Under the pieces are notes generated by a model, which had not been told where the DNA came from, did not search any database, and was given only the letters and a program-made list of their open reading frames with translations. Positions 34,175 to 45,653 of a DNA stretch of 64,000 nt are shown piece by piece. Source of the DNA: Drechmeria coniospora (Eukaryota; Ascomycota; Sordariomycetes; Hypocreales; Ophiocordycipitaceae). The position numbers were made by a program, and so were the translations under genes. The stretch is from contig NC_054391.1 in NCBI RefSeq assembly GCF_001625195.1, forward strand, positions 7,327,157-7,391,156, given 5' to 3'. Numbering within the stretch: position 1 is the stretch's first letter; every line of letters begins with the position of its first letter.

Positions 34175-36212
34175 ATGACATCGTTTACGTCTGCGACTTC
34201 CTCCGCCGGGGCTCCCTCACGTCGGCTGCCGCCTTCGTCGTTGTCGACCTCGGGCCCCGCCTCCCATGCGCCGGCACCCGCACCAGCGTCCATCGATCCG
34301 GTCCTGCGCAACACGCTGCGCTACACCGTCTCGGCGCGCGAGTACGCAACGCTGCACAAGTACATCCTCTCCCGATCGCGTCTCCTCCGTCGCAATTCGC
34401 CCAGTCCCGCCGCCGTCGACAAGGCTCTCTCGTCGGGTAGCGGCACGAGGGGTGGTGCCCACGCCGCCCACGGTCACGGTCATGGCCACTCGCATCCTCA
34501 CCCTCACACCCATGCCGCCGCCGGCGGTGGAGACGAGTACACTGCAAAGGCGGTGAGGCACGCCCTGCGCGTCTTCGCCGTCACTTGGGTGGGCATGAAA
34601 GGCTGGGAGGCCATCGCGAGGAGGATGGCCGGCGACAAGGAGCAAGTTCCCACCGCTGCCGAACCGGTCTTGCCATGCTCCGTCTTCCGAATGCTGACTT
34701 CGCCTCCAGTGGAAGCCCTCGCGGAAACGGCAAGAAGGCACCGTTTTACAAGTCTCCCGCCCTGAGGCTATCCCTCTCCCTCTCAACCATCCTCCTCCTC
34801 TACCGCATACTCTTCCGCTTCCTCTCTCGTCTGCGCGCCCATCTCATGGACCCCCAAGTCGCTCCCTTCCGACGGCGCAACCCCCGGACGGCGGCGACCC
34901 TGACCTCGCCCTACGCGCCCGCCGTCGGTGCCTCGCTCGCCGGCCTCGCCCTGGGCGTCTACCCGTCGCAGCAGCTGCGCGTGTCCATCGCCATCTACAT
35001 GATGATCCGTGCGCTCGAGTTTGGCTGGAACGTCTGCGAGGGCGAGGGGCACATATGGGGCATGAGGAACGGCAAGAAGCGGGAGCGGCCATGGTGGTTT
35101 GGAAGCTGGATGCTGCAGCCCCTGACCTTGGGGCAGCTGCTCCATTCCTGCGTCTTCGACAAGGACTGCTTCCCGCCGGTAAGTCTCTGATCTGTGCCGC
35201 TGCCCGACCATCTTCCTCGGTCTCGTCGAGGCTCCACGCCCCTGCTAACGAGGCGAGCAGGCCTTTGGCAACTTCATCTCCAAGAACTCGTCTGCCTACA
35301 TCCACGAACGCCCGGCAAACTGGCCCGCGCGCATGGAGTGGCCCAAGGCGCGCGAAGTCGTCGACAGCCTGGCCCGGATGGCCCACCTCAACTGGCCGTA
35401 TGTGCCCCTTCGCACTCCCCCCCTCCCGCAGCCGGTTCGTCCGGCGGATGTCGACCGAACGAAGACTGACCTTCTCGTCCAGGGCCTATGTCTCCCCCAT
35501 CCTCTTCCCCGGGAAGGAAGTGCTCCCGCCCGTGCTGAGGTCGGTCTCGCCCCTGTCGTCGCAGGCACACCCACTCATCAGGTCGCTCTCATGCGCGACC
35601 TTACACCCATCGGACCCGTCCTGCCTCCGGACTTACCTCACCTTCTGGCTCAACTCCTTCCCGCCGCTTGCCCGATTCTTCCTCGTCCTCTACTCGGGCC
35701 TCACCATCCTCCCCCGCCTGAAGACGTTCTACCACTTCCCCGTCGCCACGGCCCAGCGCATCCTCGCGCGGGCCCTCCGCATGTCCGCCTTCGTCACCGG
35801 CGCTATTTCGACGGCCTGGGCGTCGATCTGCTTCTTCCAGGCCTACCTCCCCCGTCATGTCCTCGCCACCCAGAGGTTCTTCCTCGGCGGCTTCTTCGCT
35901 GGCCTCTGGGCCTGGGTCGAGCGTCGTCATGGACGCGGCGTCTTCCTCTACGGCGCCCGCGCCAGCGTCGACAGCCTGTGGAAGGTCGGCGTCAAGCGGC
36001 GCTGGTGGAAGGCCATGAAGGGCGGCGACGTCTGGGTCTTTGTCCTCGCCCTCATGGTCACCGGCGTCGTCTACGAGCGGGACGCGCGCGCGATTCGCGA
36101 GGCTGAGTGGCGCAAGGGCATGAGCTGGGTCAGGGGCGAAGGGTGGAGGGACTGGGCTGCGGAGGAAAGCGATGCGGAGGACGATGGTGACGAGAATGGC
36201 AGATTGGGGTAG
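34175..36212 (+). CDS. TMEM135-like multi-pass membrane protein
   Basis: Exons 34175-34641, 34710-35178, 35261-35397 and 35483-36212 give 600 residues. Intron 1 (68 bp) must use a GC donor (GCAAGT at 34642), since the GT option breaks frame; introns 2 and 3 are GTAAGT and GTATGT types. The body has several hydrophobic segments (LSLSLSTILLLYRILF; AGLALGVYPSQQLR; FLVLYSGLTILP; FVTGAISTAWASICFF; FFLGGFFAGLWAWVE; WVFVLALMVTGVVY). A His/Gly-rich loop (HGHGHGHSHPH) lies in exon 1 before the first one, and the C-terminus is acidic. The arrangement and motifs such as FISKNSSAYI recall fungal TMEM135-like proteins, which are linked in animals to peroxisomes and mitochondria; that assignment is from memory. 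An in-frame ATG at 34043 would add 44 residues. Confidence 0.75.
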
Positions 36213-36456
36213 GAGGGCCATCGTCAGCCGGCCGCACTCCTGACCATGGGGTTTGACCAAGCTCAAGTCGCTCGTTACCATGTTCCCCATGGGCGTGTGG
36301 CGAAATCGGCTCACGGCGTGCTCGCCATCGCATACATGATACATCACAGTATCCCCATCCCCCCTTTGATGCACATATCCTAATTGCCATCGGGAGTGTA
36401 TCAAAATGCACTTTATTCTCGCAGGCACAACTTCCATCCTGGATCCTGCCTGCTAG

Positions 36457-38132
36457 CTACATGATGACGCACGAGTCCCTGACGGGCAGAAGGCGGTCCC
36501 TGACTAGGTGGGCCCAATTCTTCTCCACGGCGATCGAGTGTACGCTGCAACTTGTTGGAGCCCCTTTACGCTTCTCTTCCTTGTCCATCTCCGTCCCACT
36601 AGCGTTCGTGTCGAGGGCGCCGCTGTCAACGAGCCGGTCAAACTCGCGACCGGCCACCTCATCCGCCTTGTACGAGAGCAGCTCCCTGTTCCAGCGTGAG
36701 TCGATCCACGGCCAATCGCTGATGCAGGTATCCTCGTCGCCGTAGCTGGCAGCATCGTCATCGCGGGCTTGCCGCAGGGGACCGGCGGCCAGCTGATTGT
36801 ACTTGCCCGACAGCCGAGACTTGGACCGGATTCTCATCGTTCGCGGATGTCTGATGGATCTGAACGACTCGAGAATCGTTGGGATGCGTTGCTTGAAAGT
36901 TCCGCTGCCCGTCGCATCGACGTGCTCCGTCATCCGGCCAAGCAGATCGCCGAGGATGAGACCATCCTCGACGCACATGGCGCCCCCCTGGCCAAGATAG
37001 GGAAGGGTTGGGTGAGCAGCGTCACCGATGACGGTCACACAACCCTTGGACCAGAATGGGAGATCTTGGAGCGTCAACAAGGGAAAGCACACGACTTCAT
37101 CCGCCAAGTCCATCAACTCCCTGAGCTGTGGCTGCCAGTCGGCCATGCGCTCTCGCAGCAGCTCTCGGGCGTCCCCGCGCTCGCATCTGGCGTTGAAGTC
37201 GGCGTCGACGACGCAGACGACGAGGTTGAAGAGCTCGCCCCCGCGGAGAGGGTACCATATCACCTGCATTTCGGGGCCGAGCCAGAACAGGCAGGATGAC
37301 GAGTGGAGGATCGACCGGAGGGTCGGAGACGACAGCTGAGGTTTCGTGTACAGGGCCCGGTAGGCGAACGCGTTCGCTCGTTGCTGACGGATGGAAGGGT
37401 GCATCAGGGACCGGACGGTCGACTTGACGCCTGCGAGGCGTTAGCAACGAAGCGAGAGACGCCAAAGCCAGGGCAGCCGGGGCAACTTGCCATCGCAGGC
37501 GATGATGGCGTCTCCATCGACCACCTCACCGGTGGTCAATCGAAGCGATGGGGTGTCAAAGTTGACGGCGCCAACGTCGCAACCGAACCGAACTTGGACG
37601 CCAAGTCGGCGGGCTTCGTCGAGAAGAACGGTCAAGTAATCGGCCCGCTGCATCAGCCTGGACTCGTCGTCAGCAGCGCATCTTTTTCTCGGCTACATTG
37701 CTGGGGTAGGAGGGGGGGTGGGCGCGGGGGATGATGACGAGGCCGGTGACACGCACAGCCAGGGAGCGGCGTAGAGCTCGCCGCAGCGAGTAAAATCTCG
37801 CTTGACGAGCACGGCGCCAGTGGAATAATGCATCGATATGGCGCTCGTGGCGGGACCAACGGCCCTCTGGATGTGCTTTTCTAGGAGACCCAATACCTTC
37901 ATTACATGGGCCGCATTGGGAGGCACCTGGATTCCATTGCCGACCTGCATTGATAGAGTCGTTAGATGGCAAGCAGAGAGAGCATCGAACGGGCTCGAGA
38001 ACTTCATACAGGCCCGTTGGAGGGGAACCGTTCGAGGACTGTGACACGAACGCTCTTGTAGCGCGCTAGGGCAATGGACGTCGTCAGGCCGGCGATTCCG
38101 GCGCCGACAATGAGGACGTTTAGCTCGGGCAT
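36457..38132 (-). CDS. FAD-dependent monooxygenase (salicylate hydroxylase-like)
   Basis: Exons on the minus strand: 38132-38010, 37944-37757, 37657-37491 and 37430-36457, giving 483 residues. Introns are 65, 99 and 60 bp; the third starts GCAAGT, so it is GC-AG, and the only GT option breaks frame. Residues 10-16 GAGIAGL form the Rossmann FAD motif, the ACDG motif lies near 158, and IGDAAHP near 296 is the second FAD/ribityl-binding motif. VGNGIQVPPNAAHVM and RADYLTVLLDEARRLGV are typical of the group-A flavoprotein hydroxylase family acting on aromatic substrates with NAD(P)H and O2. The C-terminus (about 60 residues after WNRELLSYKADEVA) is unusual and Lys/Glu-rich. Substrate unknown. No biosynthetic cluster partner is visible next to it. 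Confidence 0.88.
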
Positions 38133-41067
38133 GATATCGGCTCAACGCGTGCAATGGTCATTGGAACGAACTCGTGCCGTCCGGTCGATGGTCGACGCTC
38201 GAAGAGACGTTCTGCGCGTAGGCTGGGTGGGATGCGGCAGCCCTGATGAGTTGATATTCTTGACGTCGGCGACTGCACCTGCACCCGCCTCTGACTCTAC
38301 CCGCAAGTAACGGTAGGAACGTCATGGTGTCGACGATGGATCGGGGGATGCTGGAATCCCGGAATGGCAGCATCCGGTTGTGCGAAAAGCCCCCTGTAGT
38401 ACGAAGCTGAGGCCAGGCAACAGTCCTTATTGTTGTTGTAATGTTGTTGTATTGTCGTCCTTATTGTGGTTCATTGACAATCGCTTTGTCCCGCCTGGTC
38501 CATGCTTCCTTCCGCTCCGGCTAGGCCTTGCCAGCCGGCCAACCAACCAACCAGCCGACCAATGACGATGGATAGAAGTATATGCGGCTGAACCTTGGCG
38601 AGAATCATCTCGTGTGCAGTGCTTCCATCAACGGAGCACAACTAGTCATAGACGTCTGCATCGTCGTCCATGCGGTGAACGAACAAACGGCCTGGGCCAC
38701 ACGATGGATTTTCGACAGCAGGGCCGCCTCGAACTCGAACCGTGTCTCCCCTTCGCCCCTTGCCGTTTCGTCGAATGCGGAATGGAAATGTAGGTTGGAG
38801 ACTGAGACAACCAAAGGTTCGGACCAACAAACAAAGCTCAAGTCTTGGGGCCATCTGAGGCTCGGACCAGACCACTCATGCGGTTGGACGATTTGGCTAG
38901 CCGACCTTTGGCTCGTCCGTCACATACGAAATTGCGTCCATCGATACCCAACCCGACCAACGGGGCCCGGCCTAGCATGCCACGTCCATTGTCACCCAGT
39001 CACCTTCATCACATCATGAACTCGGAACGAGGAGGTGAAATTTGGTGCCATGCACTTTGTTCGCCCCTTGTCCGAAACGGTCCGGAGCCGGCGGCGAGTG
39101 CGGTCCAAGGCCAATGGCAGATCGCTCCTCGCCTGGCCTGGATCCTGATGCACCGTGGCAAAATTTGGCGTCGGAAATATTGGTCGCCTTCCGATGAAGG
39201 CGTATTGCTGGTCGACGGATGATGGTTGCTATTGTTTCAACAGCACGCACCCCGGAACGGCAATGCCAGTCGCAATGGGGGGGCCAAAGGTGGAGGAAGT
39301 GTTTCGTTACGGTGCGATTCCCCGCAGGGCGCAACGCATGTCACCCATGGGCACTTGTCGATGGCCATTTCTGTACCCACCTACCCTATACCTCTTCGTG
39401 GGTGGTGTAGCCTGTAGCCTGACAACCACCTTACATCACACCTGCGCAATTGGCTTGCTGGGTTCCATCGTGCCCAACCGAGTATTCCTGACGTTTGGTA
39501 TCATCACTCGGTGTCTTTGTTACGGTACGGTGAGAATGTGGATGGTATTGGTCCATGTCATGACTTCGTCAGACGGTCTCCCGAACTACGTCTAACCCGT
39601 GTTGGCAAGCACGGAATAAACATCACCACCAGAATGCGGAAGAAGTGTCATCATACGTCAAATCAACCAAGCGATTGAAACTCACAAAGAGGGAAAGGAA
39701 AAAAAGGGACGGCGGCGATGGGTCCATGGCAACCGCACCACCACCCGACGTCTGGAGCAGCCCGGCCGGCGGATGTTTACCTGGCCGGATCCGTCATCGA
39801 TTACATCCCGACCATGCAGGACTAACCCTGGACCGTCGACGGGAACGGGACACAGGTTCTGTCACCCAGGTGGTGTTGCGGTCCACCTTGAGGGGGCAAG
39901 GGGGGACTCTTCATGTCGAGTATGAAAGCGAACACCGGGGAAGGTTCGAGAGCGTCGAGGAACAGCACCACTGGCACTCGGTCCTTCCCGGATACCCTTG
40001 TTTATTGTGACAAGACTGAAAGCTCTTGCGATACCCCATGAGTAAAAAATGACAGCCGCCAGCAAGACATGAGTGGCGGTGCAGGGTAGGTAGCCTGCCC
40101 CTGGTCGGGCCTCCGACGGCATCGTTGCGGTGCCGGCCTGGTCCGTCGTCTGCCGGAACGGGACACCAAAGGCGAAATACGCAGCAGGTTGAGATTGATG
40201 ACCGTCGCAGGACCTTTGTCCGTCCGTCCATTCACGGCGGACAATGACGGCAGTACATGGTCAAGCGCTCACGCCGGAGGCTTCGAGAGCTTCGTCTGAG
40301 ACACAGATTTGAGGTGGGAGAGACCACGCTAGACTGCGGCTGCCCAAGGGTGCTTCTCCGCTCAAAACGTGACTCGCAGCCGGCCCTCGACGTTGATAAA
40401 CTGTGGTTCGTCATCGTCATTCCGCACTTATGCCGTCATTTCATCGCCGAATCCCCCCTACTCATCGTGGCCTCGTGGTGGCTTGTGAGAAGGGAGACAT
40501 GGTGGCGAAACTGGCGTGAGCTAGCCGATGGGGAACCACATCTGATGTCCCTTTACATCCTTGCAGGCCTGGACTCTGGGCTATCAAAGCTCCGGAGGCA
40601 GGAATGCAAGGCTGGTCACACGTTTGCCTCGAATATTAATACATACTCGCAGCTACAGGTACGGAGCATTCGACTTGGAACCGTTCGCCGGCCGGCATCG
40701 AACGCGGGACGGTCACACGCGTGGGCGGTGCGCTTGGGAACCTTGTGCCCCGGCAGGTTCGCAGTCTATTCGGCAGAACTCGGACGAGTGCTTGTGGATG
40801 GTGGGTAAAGTACGAATCGATGATGCTCGATTGCATGTGATGTTCTCGCATCGCCCGTCGCCCATGTCGGTTCGGAGTGGTTGAAGGTTGAAAGTGCATG
40901 GCATGTTCGAAGCGGCAACTTGTCCCCTGAGCGTTGCGTGCCACGTGCTCGAGCGGGGGGGGCCATGGGACCAGGTAATAGCACGTGAACATGCACGCGC
41001 TTCTACCTCCATGGGCGTGTGCTGTCCAGAGTATGTTAACAACAATACAGAGCAGTAGTACGGAGTA
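38133..41067. other. Gene-poor region left of the transposon
   Basis: About 2.9 kb with short ORFs on both strands, none with a recognisable family, splice pattern or codon bias. The longest, 40257-40808 (+), has no supporting motif. Probable FAD monooxygenase promoter at 38133-38300. Confidence 0.45.
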
Positions 41068-42314
41068 CAGTGGGGGGCAAAACGTATTTGCCCACCTTCA
41101 GGTATTATCATTTTCTAGCCTAGCCTAGCCAAATTTATCGCAATCATAACAATCAATATTTCGTATACCACCCCTCTACTCCAATAATAGCCTCAACGCA
41201 ATAGGACATCGTATTAATCAGCTTCTAAAGAATTGATCTATCAATAGCCTGCCATGCATCCTTTACTGCTTCCCGTAGCCTATCTAACGTAGCCTCGTTA
41301 TACAGAGCGTCTCGAAGATCTGGGTGCTAACGATAAACTCCGCCTTTATTAACGCCTATAGAATCTCTATTGGATAAGGTCCAGCGAGAGAGGCGGCCAG
41401 ATTATAAGATTGATCCCTTTGTATTCTAATAGGGTTTGTACGATCCCGGCTGTATGGACAGCGCATTATCTTGCATAAAGATATCCATAGGCCGTAAAAA
41501 TGAGAATAGAAAGGAGTTATAGAGCTCGAGGATGACGAATCTATCGACTCGGTCGTCGAGAGGAATAAGATCCGTTTGTTCGTTATATCGGAAGGCAGCC
41601 TAAAACATTTGCTTTACGCTCTTTGTATAATGTTCGAAGATGTCGTAAGTGGTAAGCTGATCTACCGGCCGCACGAAGGTCCACGTTGGCCTCGCGCTGG
41701 CGCTCCGTTCAACGATAGACTCGTCGCTCCAAACGATATCCTTCCAATCTTGATTTCGATATCTATTTGCCCATTCGAGCCGGAGAGAGGCATGCCGATC
41801 TGTTAGATGCGGGCGGCGCCGTTGGAGCTATTTTCGCCTCCCTATTTCGCGCAAGATCATACGGAGGGCCCGCGCCTTAACTTCATGGTCTACGGCTTCA
41901 AGAAGATCGTTCGTTTTGATGTATGGATCTTGATGCGTAACGATATCGTAAATCCGATCGCGATCCTCTTTAGAAAGAGACTTCGGGCGCCCGGAACGCG
42001 GCTGGGATACGCATTCTTTTCACTCTGCTTCGATTTGGCAAGTGCAACGGATCGTTGAGAGCTTGATTTCTGGATGGGCCGCTTGGATCTGCCTATATGA
42101 GAACGAAGGGACCGTAGCTTGCAAATCCGTAATCGCATTTGCGGCGATAATTCCTTGCCTCAAGGCATCGTTACGGCTGCTTTGAGGTATCGTTATTGAT
42201 ACGTTCGATGCGATGTAGCTATCTGATTGTTGTGATGCTGACGAAATAGGTTAGGCTAGATTGGACTAGGAATGTGATACCTAAGGGTGGGCAAATACCT
42301 TTTGCTACAGACTG
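41068..42314 (-). mobile_element. Decayed Tc1/mariner-family DNA transposon
   Basis: The 1,247-bp element starts CAGT and ends ACTG, and is flanked by TA on both sides (41066-41067 and 42315-42316), the usual Tc1 target duplication. Terminal inverted repeats of about 60 bp share GCAAAA.GTATTTGCCCACC and GGTAT.A. The transposase runs on the minus strand but is broken by stops and frameshifts. Size and ends fit the family. It is presumably immobile on its own. Confidence 0.92.
41330..42200 (-). pseudogene. Broken Tc1/mariner transposase
   Basis: On the minus strand, pieces in shifting frames match the family: a helix-turn-helix region (RSGRPKSLSKEDRDRIYD, near 41960-42000), the first catalytic block DIVWSDES (near 41715-41742), the second, MQDNA (near 41460-41475), and a mutated third block PYPIE where SPDLNPIE is expected (near 41365-41385). 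Stops interrupt the frame several times, so no functional protein is made. Confidence 0.85.
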
Positions 42315-44933
42315 TAAGTATAGGTCTTCTCCTTTGCGTGGAAGGAATCGGCTGTGCCCCTTATCTGTGCAGGTGGGGGAAAACATGACGACAGTCCTCA
42401 GTAATTACTTGTACTGCTGACACGCAACGTATCGACTAACCAGATTGATGATTCTAGACACTCAATTTCAAGGAAGTGTTCTTTCCACTGAACTTGCATC
42501 TGCATGTTCATGAACGAATTGGGGGGGGGACGACGCAGCAAGGAGTACCTATGGTCATGCACAGAGACCTAAGCACGCACGGTACAGTGCCTGCATGTGT
42601 CCCGTACTTTGCGCAGGCATAACCATGTGCGTGCAGTGTATGTGCATGTGCAAATAATGACAGAAAGGAAAGGAACGTCTAGGGTCTCGGGCATACTCAT
42701 GTATATGAAGCACCGCACGCACAGTAAGCGTAATTGCAGGATGTAATATATAACTATACTATATTCCGCGCTTGGTACACGGGCAATGCACTTGGCACGC
42801 ACGCGTACGAGGTATGACGTGCCTGCGAGACTCGTAATTAATATGTGCACTGAGCCACCTACCACCCTTGGCACCCTTGAGGCATATGCAGTTGCGGTGC
42901 TTCAGGGTAGGTGCGGAATAAGTGAATATATTATACGAGCCACTCGTGTATTCCAAGTGTCGTGCTGCGTATGGGGAGGCGACAGCCAGTTGAGGTATTG
43001 GTCATGTGGCTGGTTGATGACGTCGTCGCCCTGCCCGTCTTTCGTCGGCGAGTAAGCGAAATGTGTGCGATTCGGATTTTGGCCCACGGCAACAAGCCAT
43101 CGCGCCGAACCATGAGTCTGGCCCTGGCATGCTCGACTGAGGGTAATGACATTGAAGTGAAGGTGGGCTGGAGACGACGGGTTTCATGTCAACGACGTCG
43201 GCTTGTACCGTGCTAGTAGTATGCCGTGCGTATGCTAGCACGGGTACGTGCAAGTACATGCGTGTGCGCGTTCTGGCCACATGCACTTGAATGGTTTGAG
43301 TGCGTTTGTGCTCGGATAGACAGTCATCACACAACACGACGACCTTGTAGCGCCGGTGTCGAAACGTTTCATCTCAAGAGGAGAATTTCCCTCGGCAGCC
43401 ATCGAGCGGCCGGTAAATTTGCCACGCTCATGCACAATCACGGCCGAGTCGAGACCATCCTTCCGTCTCCCTTCACCGGCAGCAGCCGCCGTCGTCGCCT
43501 TGCTCGTTGTCCCCTAATACTCGTTGCTTCCAAAAAGTGGCCATTCTAGCGACACCCCCTGCCTCCCTTGAGGCTGAGTGCAGTTGGTGGTGGTGCAAGC
43601 ACACAGCAGGTGTAGGCAGGTACAGGTACTCGCAAGCATGAGGTGGGCGTGCGTGCTTGCGGCACCAATGCTCACGGCGCAAGTACCAGTACGTGAGGCA
43701 TGGGCTGGTCGCCACGTCTGGCTCAGGGGACCGTATGGTTCAAATGGGCTAAGCGTCAGGGACAGGCATTTGCATCCTAGCAGGTACTAGGTATACTACA
43801 TCTCCTTATTGGCACGCGTAAACACTGGAACTAGTCCCGCACGACGGGACAGCGGAGGGGCTCCCTTCGAACCCGCTATATTCCAAGTATAAGTCCGCGG
43901 AGTACTCCGTGTACATGTACAGAGTACAAGTGCACAAGTTAGTAATTACAGCTAGGCGTAAACTTCCTGCATCTACATGTAGGTGTAAGCAAGCATGTGT
44001 AAGCAAGTAGGTGTACTTGTAAGTACTTATATCACGGAGCGGAATATCGTAGCGTCAAATCACATATACTTGTACAACCATGTACCGATTCATGCAAGTA
44101 CAACATATTACCTTCTTGGGTGCAGGTATGGATTGTTGTTTGGAGGATTACGGAGTACGGAGTAAGTACGGAGCACATGACGCTCCAAACGCCTCGGGCA
44201 CGTGCTGACGCAAGAGTACATGTACAGTACAGTACAGTAAGTAGAGTACAGTCTTGTACTTGCTGTAGGTGGTGGACGGTACATGGACATGTGCTTGCTC
44301 GTGCCATCATGTCCTTTGAAGGCGATTTGGGCCCCGTACCTGACATAAATGTACTCCGTACGTACATGTGCTTACGCGTAGCACAAGTACTAATTGTCCT
44401 CGCTCTTGGGGTTGCGATTCTTTTTCATGATACTCGTGAATTCCAAGTACGTGCAACTTCATGTCGCTAGCATGTAATGGCCCCTGTGCCGCGTAGCATT
44501 GCGGGAGAACGTATTGCGGCAGGTCGCATTGCCGCCAGAGCATGCTATCTGTGAGCAGGTATTACCTGTACTTGTCCAGCTACGAGGACATCCGCGTCCA
44601 AATCCGAACGGACCCATGGATGGATTGCAGAGTGACAGGGAGGAGAGCAGCCCCCCCTCCCCCCCTTCCCCCCGCCCCCTACGGAGTACATGAATACGAG
44701 TACTCTTACGGAGTGCTCCATACGGAGCCGTGTGCTGTGTACTCCGTACCATGGATGCGTACTTGCAAGCAATCACGGGGTACGGTGCTTACAGTAATAA
44801 TAATAATGCTTGCACAAGTACGAGAAGAGTCCTCGCCGCCATCTTACATGCTTCCTTCGCAAGTACCGCGCAGCATGCCGTAACATGTACTCCGTACTCG
44901 CCGTTCAAATGTTTCCTTACTATCCTACCGTAA

Positions 44934-45063
44934 GTCTTCGTGGTGTCCTACCGCTCGTGCCAGCAGGCCGCGCAAGTGCACCGGAGAGTCCATGCGACTG
45001 GCAAGGAGGTCAAGGATGATGGGCATCGGATTCATCTGCTGGCGGCGGCGGTTGAATGACGAC
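44934..45063 (+). repeat. Inverted repeat, left arm (about 130 bp)
   Basis: The left arm runs from GTCTTCGTGG to GGTTGAATGACGAC. Its reverse complement lies at 45523-45653 with only a few mismatches. The spacer is about 460 bp. The similarity ends sharply on both sides. Confidence 0.85.
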
Positions 45064-45522
45064 TACCTGGTGCTGGTATCACTTGCCATCACTGTACATA
45101 GGATCATTGACCCGTACGTACTGTTCATGTACGTGTGTCCGTACGTGCACTCGGCTACGAAGCGGTTGGGTGCGCGCGCCGGAGCGAAGGCTTTGTGCGT
45201 TTTCCTTTTTCGACTTCGTGAAACGCCTCCTCTGGACACGGGCCAAATACCCTGACATGCAAGTGCAGTGCTCCGTACTTGTTGTATTCATACATGCTAC
45301 GCCTGATAAATGGCACGTGCGTGCTCGTACATGTACTTGCATGTGCTCTGCTCGCGCTCGCTCCTCATACTTACTGTAAATACTGTACCTTCGTGTACAC
45401 ATTCATTTTCATTCCTCAATTCCGTCGTGCACGTGCTGTCCAGCGGCGCGGGTAGACAGAGTTTTCTGCAAGTTCCGCCCAGTAGTTGTAAACATGGTAA
45501 CAAAACATGCCAGCATCCAGTC

Positions 45523-45653
45523 GTCGTCATTCAACCGCCGCCGCCAGCAGATGAACCCGATGCCCATCATCCTTGACCTCCTTGCCAGTCGCATGGACTC
45601 TCCGGTGCACTTGCGCGGCCTGCCGGCACGAGCGGTAGGACATGACGAAGACG
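45523..45653 (-). repeat. Inverted repeat, right arm (about 130 bp)
   Basis: Reverse complement of 44934-45063. Read forward, this arm has an open frame (MPIILDLLASRMDSPVHLRG, about 35 codons) followed by CAGTAAGTG, a good splice donor, so the repeated unit may be a fragment of a gene. I do not recognise the protein. Confidence 0.8.

Noticed and set aside
34844..36437. Long frames on other strands and frames over the TMEM135-like gene
   Set aside because: No family resemblance. The spliced plus-strand product has a consistent pattern of membrane segments.
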